Positions 58,051-64,000 of a stretch of 64,000 nt of DNA are shown here, piece by piece (the stretch's first letter is position 1; every line of letters starts with the position of its first letter). Under the pieces are notes generated by a model. That model saw only the letters and a list, made by a program, of their open reading frames with translations, made no database searches and was not told the DNA's origin. The position numbers and the translations under genes were made by a program. The stretch is from NCBI RefSeq assembly GCF_015624485.1, contig NZ_CP061378.1, positions 5,022,001 to 5,086,000 on the forward strand. The letters are read 5' to 3'. This stretch comes from Bradyrhizobium genosp. L. GTDB taxonomy: Bacteria; Pseudomonadota; Alphaproteobacteria; Rhizobiales; Xanthobacteraceae.

Positions 58051-58644
58051 TCAAGCGACCGGCCACTCCGCGATAAATCCCTTGGCCCTGTACGGCTCGA
58101 TCTTGTCCCATTCGCTGAGCACGCGGCGGCGGAATTCCGGATCGGTGTGCCAGCGTGCCCGCGGGACCGCAAAACTGTCGACCATCACCAGCATCTTGGT
58201 CACCTCCGGCCAATGCCGCTGCAGCGTCATCGGATAGCGCCGCGCCGTCCAGGTGTTGCCGAGGCAGATCACGCTTTTGACATTGGCGCGGCCGAGCGTG
58301 GCCTCGATCACCGGCAGCGAGAAGATCACGTTCTCGCCGGTGTTTAGTGCGCGATGCTCCTCGAGAATGCGGTCCGCCGGCACGCCGCGCGCGACCATCG
58401 CAGCCTTGATGATCTCGCATTCGGAACGGTGATCGCCGGCCGTCACGCCGCCGCTCACGATCGACCAGCGCGCAAAGCCGTCGCGCCACAGCCGCACCGC
58501 CGCCTCGACCCGCTCGGCGACATCGACGCGGGTGCCGAACACGAACAGCAAATCGGCTGATACAAGCGGCGTCTCGATCAGATGTTGCGCATTGATCGCG
58601 GCGATCTCGTCATCCGACGGCATCCGCAGACTTCGATCGTCCAA
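58051..58644 (-). CDS. YdcF-family (DUF218) protein
   Basis: A 197-residue Rossmann-like protein: LLFVFGTRVDVAERVEAAVRLWRDGFARWSIVSGGVTAGDHRSECEIIKAAMVARGVPADRILEEHRALNTGENVIFSLPVI, then VICLGNTWTARRYPMTLQRHWP. This is the YdcF/SanA pattern; E. coli YdcF binds S-adenosylmethionine. It lacks the membrane anchor of the SanA/ElyC type, so a cytosolic location is likely. Reaction unknown. Confidence 0.75.
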   Translation of the reverse strand: MDDRSLRMPSDDEIAAINAQHLIETPLVSADLLFVFGTRVDVAERVEAAVRLWRDGFARWSIVSGGVTAGDHRSECEIIKAAMVARGVPADRILEEHRALNTGENVIFSLPVIEATLGRANVKSVICLGNTWTARRYPMTLQRHWPEVTKMLVMVDSFAVPRARWHTDPEFRRRVLSEWDKIEPYRAKGFIAEWPVA

Positions 58645-58707
58645 ACCCCTGCTCCCCGGCCCCGACTTCGCGTGCCAACGATGCCGTGCGCGGGCGCGCG
58701 CACGAAG

Positions 58708-59349
58708 TCACGTTTCATTGCTCTTGATTGCGGGCGGCAACAGCGCATCAGGCAGTTGATCGAAACCGTAGCGCCGCGGCCGGTTGCGGGTCAGGAAGCC
58801 GCCGACCTGCCAGGCGAACAATGCGGCAAAGCCGACCAGGAACAGCGCGCCCGTCCAGTTCGCGGTGAGCAGCGCCCGCAGCAGCAGGCCGAGCATCGCA
58901 ACCGCGAGGCATGCCAGCAGCGCAAGCGCAGCAGTGTAGGTCTTCGGCCCGAGGCCACCGGTCAGCACGGCGCGGCTGCCCGCCGCCTGCATCCGACGAT
59001 GCAGCGCGACGATGAAGTCGCGATAGAGATCGCCCTGCGGCGCCACCAGCGTCGCGGTCTGCCAGCTCGTCGAGAGGATCGCGATCCGGCCGCCTTTGGC
59101 GTTGTCGATGTCGGCGCGAAAGCGCTGCCGCTGCATCGACACCGGCCGATAGGACAGCTTCACAGCCGAGATGTCGGCGTAGTTCCATACGCCCGACCTG
59201 CCCGCGATCCGCCATGACAGCCCGCGATCGGTCAGCTCGAACTGGTGCGCGGAGCCGACCAGGGACGCCCGGTACGCGTAGCGCACCGTAGCGCCCTCGC
59301 CCGCTTCCGACCGATCCTGCAATGGTGTTGGCAATCCGCCGATCCGCAT
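58708..59349 (-). CDS. Hypothetical membrane protein
   Basis: A 213-residue protein from ATG 59349; a GTG at 59379 is an alternative start. The first 130 residues are soluble and beta-rich (YRASLVGSAHQFELTDRGLSWRIAGRSGVWNYADISAVKLSYRP), like a PH-type domain. Two hydrophobic helices follow (TAALALLACLAVAMLGLLLRALL and ALFLVGFAALFAWQVGGFL), and the gene ends near 58708. No family name can be assigned with confidence. Confidence 0.65.
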   Translation of the reverse strand: MRIGGLPTPLQDRSEAGEGATVRYAYRASLVGSAHQFELTDRGLSWRIAGRSGVWNYADISAVKLSYRPVSMQRQRFRADIDNAKGGRIAILSTSWQTATLVAPQGDLYRDFIVALHRRMQAAGSRAVLTGGLGPKTYTAALALLACLAVAMLGLLLRALLTANWTGALFLVGFAALFAWQVGGFLTRNRPRRYGFDQLPDALLPPAIKSNET

Positions 59350-59404
59350 CCCTGATGCGCGCACGCGCTTGCGCGGCACATGGCGGCTATCCTACAAGCG
59401 GGCC

Positions 59405-59839
59405 ATGCCCGAGACGACCACTTTTCCGCGTTATCTGATCCTTGGCGGCGCGATGGTGACAGGCGTGCTGCTGGCGCTCGCCGTCCACATGCTCGGCGCC
59501 CGCTACGGGCTCGATCTCGGCGGCCTCTGGCGGTCCGATACCCACGAATTCATGCCGGCGGGCGCAGCGATTGCGTGGTGGCTGATCGCGTCGGTCGGAT
59601 TCTCGGGCGGCTATTTCACCGCCAACCTGATGCACAGCGCGGCGGCCGGCCAGATCCCGCGGCGGATGCGCCAGTTCCTGATCGTGATCGGCGTGCTGAT
59701 CCTGGCCGGCACCGGCCAGGCGGCCGCGGCGCCGAGCACGGGGTCGACGATCTCAGCCGTGCTCGCCGGCCTTGCCGCGCTCTGCCTCGGCGCCGTGATG
59801 GCGTTCTGCGGCGCCTATTTCGCTTTGCGCAAGGGCTAG
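59405..59839 (+). CDS. Hypothetical four-helix membrane protein
   Basis: A 144-residue protein with about four hydrophobic segments: YLILGGAMVTGVLLALAVHML, AAIAWWLIASVGFSGGYFTANL, FLIVIGVLILAGTGQAAAA and AVLAGLAALCLGAVMAFCGAYFAL. The start at 59405 gives a short polar N-terminus. It is divergent from the previous membrane gene, 55 bases apart. Function unknown. It is followed immediately by a terminator-like repeat. Confidence 0.65.
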   Translation: MPETTTFPRYLILGGAMVTGVLLALAVHMLGARYGLDLGGLWRSDTHEFMPAGAAIAWWLIASVGFSGGYFTANLMHSAAAGQIPRRMRQFLIVIGVLILAGTGQAAAAPSTGSTISAVLAGLAALCLGAVMAFCGAYFALRKG

Positions 59840-59890
59840 AGCATTTTCGGTTCTGATTGAATCAGAACCGAAGCTCTAGCTTTTTGTTTT
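59837..59890 (+). terminator. Stem-loop terminator fused to the stop codon
   Basis: CGGTTCTGATT (59848-59858) and AATCAGAACCG (59860-59870) enclosed by TAGAGC/GCTCTA (59837-59842 with 59873-59878), then GCTTTTTGTTTT. The outer arm includes the TAG stop of the membrane-protein gene. Confidence 0.65.
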
Positions 59891-59940
59891 GACGCGTTTT
59901 CTTCACGCGAACCGGTATCCACTTCGCTTGAAAACGCTCT
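59889..59940. repeat. Dispersed repeat, copy 2 (inverted)
   Basis: The reverse complement of the element at 57978-58027 with few changes. It lies between the stem-loop terminator and the end of the MHYT-GGDEF-EAL gene. The two copies face each other around the YdcF and two membrane-protein genes. Confidence 0.7.
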
Positions 59941-59945
59941 AACCC

Positions 59946-62345
59946 TCACGCCACCGAACGTTTCGGCGTCCAGAGCAGCATCTTGGCGACCTCGGAAGCC
60001 GGCCGCGGCGGGCTGAACAGATAGCCCTGTGCCTGGGTGCAGCCCTCCTGCCGCAGCAGGTCGAACTGGGTATCGGTCTCGACGCCCTCGGCCGTGGTCA
60101 CGATGCCGAGGCTCTTGCCGAGGCCGGTGACCGCGCGCACGATCGCCATCGACTCCTCGCGCGTCGCGAGGTCCATGACGAAGGAGCGGTCGATCTTGAT
60201 CTTGTCGAACGGGAAGCTGCGCAGATAGCTCAGCGACGAGTAGCCGGTGCCGAAATCGTCGAGCGATATCCGGATACCAAGGGCGCGCAGCTCGTGCAGC
60301 ACGGCCAGCGTCCCCTCGCTGTTCTGCAGCAGCACCGATTCGGTGATCTCGAGCTCGAGACGCGCCGCCGTAAGGCCGGAGTCCTCGAGTGCCGCCTTCA
60401 CCGATGCCACCAGGTTCGGATTCTTGAACTGCACCGCGGACAGGTTGACGGCGACCGCGATCTCCTCGGGCCAGCCCGCGGCATCCCTGCAGGCCTTGCG
60501 CAGCACGATGTCTCCGAGCGGCACGATCAGTCCGGTTTCCTCGGCGACGGGAATGAAGTTGTTCGGTGCGATCAGGCCGCGCAGCGAGTGATTCCAGCGC
60601 GCCAGCGCCTCGAAGGCGACGATGCGATCGCCCTCGACGTCGCGGATCGGCTGGTAATAGACCGCGAACTCGTCGCGCTGCAGCGCCAGCCGCAGGTCGC
60701 GCTCGAGCATCCGGCGCGCCTGGGCGCGCGCGTCCATGCCGGTCTCGAAGAAGCGGTAGGTACCGCGGCCGTCGGCCTTGGCGCGGTACAGCGCGAGGTC
60801 GGCCTTCTGCAGCAGTTCGTCGGGATCCATGCCGTCCGCGGGGGCCAGCGCAATGCCGATGCTGACGCCGATCACGAGCTGATGGTCGCCGACCTCGTAG
60901 GGCGCGGCGATCCGCTCGACCACCCGGCTCGCCAACGCCGATATGGTGGAGGCTTCGCTGTTGCTGCAGAATTGCACGATCGCGAACTCGTCGCCGCCGA
61001 GCCGCGCCACGGTATCGTGCTCGGTCGCGCATTCGCGCAGCCGGCGCGCGACTTCGCGCAACAGCCCGTCGCCGATCGGATGCCCCAGCGTATCGTTGAT
61101 TTCCTTGAAATGATCGAGATCGAGGCAGAGCACCGCGATCTGGTCGGAGCGCTTGGCAAGCCGCAGCGCCTTCTCGAGCTGCTCGCGGAACAGCGTCCGG
61201 TTCGGCAGGTTGGTCAGCGCGTCATGCCGCGCCATGTGCGAGATCTGGTCCTGGGCCTGCTGCCATTCGGTGATGTCCTCGAAGGTCGCGACCCAGCCGC
61301 CGCCCTTCATGGGCTGGTCGACGACGCGGATCGCGCGACCGTTGCGATTGATGATCCGCGTCGCGGTGTTGCCTGCCTTCGCTTCCGATATCAGGCTGGC
61401 GCAGAATTCCTCGGGATCGCCGTCCCACTCACCAGTCGAGCGCAGGTCCTGCAGCACATCGATCAGAAGGCGCCCGTGCAACGACACTCCGCCGCCCATC
61501 ATCTCGTTGTAGCGCTCGTTGAACAGCATGATGCGGCCGTTGGCGTCGAACATGCACAGTCCCTGCGACATGTTTTCGAGCGCGGTGTCCAGCACCACCT
61601 TCTGCTTGTGCAGCTCAGTCTTGGCGCGGCGATCCAGCACCGAGGCGATCAGCGAGATGCCGAGGATGGCGAAGGCCGCAACCGCGGTCATGAACGAAAG
61701 CACGCGCGGCGAGATCGAGAGCCCGTCGGGGACGATCGTCGGATCGGGCACCAGCGTCACCGCACCCATCGCGGTGAAGTGGTGCGAAACGATCGCGATC
61801 GTCAACAGGCCGGTGGCCATCGCGGTGCTGCGAATGTGTTCGCTGCGCGTGGCGACGACGAGCGCAAGCGCGCCGAACAGGCTTCCGAACAGCACGGACG
61901 CCGCCACGATGCCGGGCGACCAGACGATCCGCGCCGGCAGCTCGAGCCCCAGCATGCCGGTGTAATGCATCGCCGCGACGCCGACACCGACGATTGCGCC
62001 ACCGGCCGCCGCCGTCCACCAGCGCGTGTCGAGCAGGGCGACGGCGAGGCCGACGGCGAGGATCGCGACCGCGAGCACCAGCGACACGAACGTGATGGGG
62101 ATGTTGTATCCGGCCTCGATGCCGGGGTCATAGGCCAGCATGGCGACGAAATGGGTGGCCCAGATGCCGCAGCCGCCAACCGTCGCGTCAAGCCCGATCC
62201 AGATCTCCCGGGAGCGGCCGTGCGCAGCGCGGGCACGGTGAAACAGGCTGATCGCAACTGCGCTGGCGAGCATGCAGATGACGCCGCCGAGGACGACCAA
62301 CCGCCAGTCATGTTCCAATGTGAGACAAGTCAAAACGCGATACAT
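59946..62345 (-). CDS. MHYT-PAS-GGDEF-EAL cyclic-di-GMP protein
   Basis: A 799-residue membrane signalling protein. An MHYT sensor of about seven helices covers the first 210 residues, with the repeated motif as WATHFVAM, AAMHYTGM and SHHFTAM. A PAS domain follows (LENMSQGLCMFDANGRIMLFNERY). The GGDEF domain is intact (ARLGGDEFAIVQ), but the inhibitory-site RxxD is replaced by TEHD. The EAL domain is intact (VAFEALARWNH, NLSAVQFKN, DDFGTGYSSLSYLRSFPFDKIKIDRSF, AEGVET). It may both make and break c-di-GMP in response to a diatomic ligand; MHYT is proposed to bind copper with O2, CO or NO. c-di-GMP is likely to influence motility. Confidence 0.9.
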   Translation of the reverse strand: MYRVLTCLTLEHDWRLVVLGGVICMLASAVAISLFHRARAAHGRSREIWIGLDATVGGCGIWATHFVAMLAYDPGIEAGYNIPITFVSLVLAVAILAVGLAVALLDTRWWTAAAGGAIVGVGVAAMHYTGMLGLELPARIVWSPGIVAASVLFGSLFGALALVVATRSEHIRSTAMATGLLTIAIVSHHFTAMGAVTLVPDPTIVPDGLSISPRVLSFMTAVAAFAILGISLIASVLDRRAKTELHKQKVVLDTALENMSQGLCMFDANGRIMLFNERYNEMMGGGVSLHGRLLIDVLQDLRSTGEWDGDPEEFCASLISEAKAGNTATRIINRNGRAIRVVDQPMKGGGWVATFEDITEWQQAQDQISHMARHDALTNLPNRTLFREQLEKALRLAKRSDQIAVLCLDLDHFKEINDTLGHPIGDGLLREVARRLRECATEHDTVARLGGDEFAIVQFCSNSEASTISALASRVVERIAAPYEVGDHQLVIGVSIGIALAPADGMDPDELLQKADLALYRAKADGRGTYRFFETGMDARAQARRMLERDLRLALQRDEFAVYYQPIRDVEGDRIVAFEALARWNHSLRGLIAPNNFIPVAEETGLIVPLGDIVLRKACRDAAGWPEEIAVAVNLSAVQFKNPNLVASVKAALEDSGLTAARLELEITESVLLQNSEGTLAVLHELRALGIRISLDDFGTGYSSLSYLRSFPFDKIKIDRSFVMDLATREESMAIVRAVTGLGKSLGIVTTAEGVETDTQFDLLRQEGCTQAQGYLFSPPRPASEVAKMLLWTPKRSVA

Positions 62346-62494
62346 TATAGGCCCCTGTTATGGACCTATAAAAACGACCCCATTCTTGTACGAACGGTTA
62401 CCGGCCACGGCCCGGTTCCACGCATGGTGAAAAAGCCTTGAATGGAAAGCGAGGCCGCCGAAAAAAGCGACGGCCTTCCAAGCCGCCACGCACT

Positions 62495-64000
62495 TTATCC
62501 ACGCAACCCCGGCACCAATTCGCCGCCGGTCTCGATCTTCAGCGACGAGCCGGCGAAGTCATTTCCGATCGGCTGACAGCGGCCACCAAGGTGCTTGGCG
62601 AGGAAGGCTTCGGTCACGCCGTAGCAGGCAAGCCGGTTCTCCGGACGCACGAAGCCGTGCCCTTCATCGGGGAACGTGATGTAGGTCACAGGCACGCCGC
62701 GCTGCTTCAGCGCGTTGACCATCTGCTCGGACTCGGCGGCCACCACCCGGACGTCGCGCATGCCCTGCGCGATCAGGATCGGCTTGGTGGCGCGCGCGAT
62801 ATGGGTCAGCGGCGAGCGATCGACCAGGAAGGCGCGGCCGGCCTCGGTGTCGGGATCGCCGAGCCGGTTCTTCCAGACGCTGATCCACGGTCCCCAATAG
62901 GGCGGGATCGTCGCCACGAAGGTGACGAGGTTGGAGATGCCGAACAGGTCGACGATGCAGGCGAACACGTCCGGCGTCCTGGTTGCCGCCATCAGCGCCG
63001 AATAGCCGCCATAGCTGCCGCCGAAGAAGCCGACGCGTTTGGGATCGGCGATGCCCTGCGCGACCGCCCAATCGACCGCGTCGATCAGATCGTCGTGCAT
63101 CTTGCCACCCCATTCATGGTCGGCAGCGGTGATGAAGGCTTTGCCGAACCCAGTCGAGCCGCGATAATTGACGCTGAGCACCGCATAGCCGCGGCTGGCG
63201 AGCCATTGGTGGACCGGGTTGAAGCCCCAGCTGTCACGGTAGTAAGGGCCGCCATGGATCACGAGCACCAGCGGCACGCGGCCGCCTTCGGCTTGCGCCG
63301 GCCTGGTCAGATAGCAGTTGAGATGCAGGCCATCGCGCGCGGCGATGACGACCGGCTCGAGCTTGCGTAAGCTGAGACCGTCGAGCGACTTGCGCTGGGT
63401 GAACAGCTTTTTCACCTCGCGCGTCTTGCGGTCGAGCAACGCGTACTCGCCGCTTGCATTGTCGCGCTCGAAATACACGCTGCCAAGCCTGAGGTCGTCG
63501 CTGTTGCTGACGAAGGTGATGTCGCCTGAACCATGACGGGTCAGATCGGCGAGATCCTGCGTCACCAACGGATCGACGGCATGCCAGCGCATGCGCGTGG
63601 GATTGGCCATCGCCGCAAGCGGCCGGCGGTGTTCGTTGAAGATGGCGAGCGCAATGTCGGCATCGTCGTCGGCGGCAAGCAGCGTCGTCTGGCGCGTCGC
63701 CATGTCGAGGGCGAACAACGCCGCCATGTCGCGGCCGCGTGAGTCGATCAGATAGAGCGTCTTGCCGTCCTCACTGAAGTCGAGCAGGTTGGTGGTATCG
63801 ACCTCGGCGATCGGCACCGTCATGAACGGAGCCCAGCTGCCGTCCGGACGACGTTCGAAGACCTCGGCCGAGCCATCGGCGATCAGACGCGATGCCAGCC
63901 GCAGCTTGAACGTGCTGTCGGTGATCAGGCCGGTATAGTCGTGGTTCTCATAGACAAGATCGCTGCTGCCGGTCACGATGTTGACCCGGTACATGTCGAA
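62495..64000 (-). CDS. S9-family serine peptidase, N-terminus beyond the window
   Basis: 501 codons are present and the frame runs off the right edge, so the start is outside; family members usually have over 600 residues. The N-terminal part is a beta-propeller (YLIDSRGRDMAALFALDMATRQTTLL and similar blades). The C-terminal alpha/beta-hydrolase domain has VLVIHGGPYYRDSWGFNP, the nucleophile serine in FFGGSYGGYSALM, Asp in LIAQGMRDVRV and His in FPDEGHGFVRPEN, a complete triad. It probably cleaves oligopeptides or acyl-peptides. No signal information is available. Confidence 0.85.
   Translation of the reverse strand, partial: FDMYRVNIVTGSSDLVYENHDYTGLITDSTFKLRLASRLIADGSAEVFERRPDGSWAPFMTVPIAEVDTTNLLDFSEDGKTLYLIDSRGRDMAALFALDMATRQTTLLAADDDADIALAIFNEHRRPLAAMANPTRMRWHAVDPLVTQDLADLTRHGSGDITFVSNSDDLRLGSVYFERDNASGEYALLDRKTREVKKLFTQRKSLDGLSLRKLEPVVIAARDGLHLNCYLTRPAQAEGGRVPLVLVIHGGPYYRDSWGFNPVHQWLASRGYAVLSVNYRGSTGFGKAFITAADHEWGGKMHDDLIDAVDWAVAQGIADPKRVGFFGGSYGGYSALMAATRTPDVFACIVDLFGISNLVTFVATIPPYWGPWISVWKNRLGDPDTEAGRAFLVDRSPLTHIARATKPILIAQGMRDVRVVAAESEQMVNALKQRGVPVTYITFPDEGHGFVRPENRLACYGVTEAFLAKHLGGRCQPIGNDFAGSSLKIETGGELVPGLRG

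Noticed and set aside
60294..62441. 715-codon open frame antisense to the MHYT-GGDEF-EAL gene
   Set aside because: Shadow frame; the opposite strand has intact catalytic motifs.
1..64000. tRNA or rRNA genes, CRISPR arrays, prophage, IS elements
   Set aside because: No cloverleaf, rRNA segment, regular repeat-spacer array or transposase/integrase reading frame was seen.

Overview
The window is a high-GC stretch (roughly two-thirds G+C by eye) from an alphaproteobacterium of the Bradyrhizobium/Rhodopseudomonas group (Nitrobacteraceae). The evidence is a flagellar gene set with FlaF, FlbT, FliX, MotE and a DUF1522-type flagellin, the CckA kinase, sigma-54 (-24/-12) and CtrA-like sites in flagellar promoters, and families of dispersed palindromic intergenic repeats typical of bradyrhizobia. 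No tRNA, rRNA, CRISPR array, transposase or replication origin was seen.

The flagellar locus is split into blocks separated by unrelated accessory genes. Block 1 (about 4.5-12.7 kb): flgB-flgC-fliE-fliQ-fliR-flhB on the minus strand, followed by cckA, and the divergent pair fliO-fliP. Block 2 (18.7-33.5 kb): fliL-fliM-DUF6468-motE and a large TPR protein on the minus strand, and the divergent flgF-flgG-flgA-flgH operon behind a sigma-54 promoter and ended by a strong terminator. Block 3 (39.2-52.8 kb): dksA, fliX, flgI-flgJ-flgN-like, flaG-like, flaF plus an uncharacterised small gene, flagellin, flbT, and flgE-flgK-flgL. Together they encode rod, P- and L-rings, hook, junction proteins, filament, part of the export gate, part of the C-ring, and post-transcriptional flagellin regulators. 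FlhA, FliF, FliG, FliN, FliI, MotA, MotB and FlbD are not in the window.

Accessory regions: 0-4.4 kb holds an ArsR/SRPBCC pair, an ICMT-like methyltransferase, a GFA-family protein, a GST, an exported lectin-like protein and a Tim44-like protein. 12.8-18.6 kb holds a VOC protein, a class-V PLP enzyme, an MFS transporter, an SDR and a LysR regulator. 22.7-26.6 kb holds a HicB-like remnant and a dicarboxylate-type symporter, class-V PLP enzyme and IclR set lying between motE and the TPR gene. 33.6-41 kb holds a GrlR-like protein, a four-gene ArsR/SRPBCC operon, about 0.9 kb of repeats, and two HxlR-regulated oxidoreductase modules. 52.9-64 kb holds MsrB, an FAD oxidoreductase, SixA, a universal stress protein, a DUF1127 protein, a MocR-type regulator, a YdcF-like protein, two membrane proteins, an MHYT-GGDEF-EAL protein and a truncated S9 peptidase.

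The most interesting signals are: (i) a DUF1522-like beta module shared by FlgL and FlgE, with a 41-base identical run, and related to the domain in the flagellin; (ii) two tandem hairpins with the same hexaloop in the flgF leader; (iii) a perfect CtrA-type box in front of the 1264-residue TPR protein, suggesting that it belongs to the motility regulon; (iv) an uncharacterised small gene directly behind flaF. All domain calls come from reading the sequence; no database search was possible.
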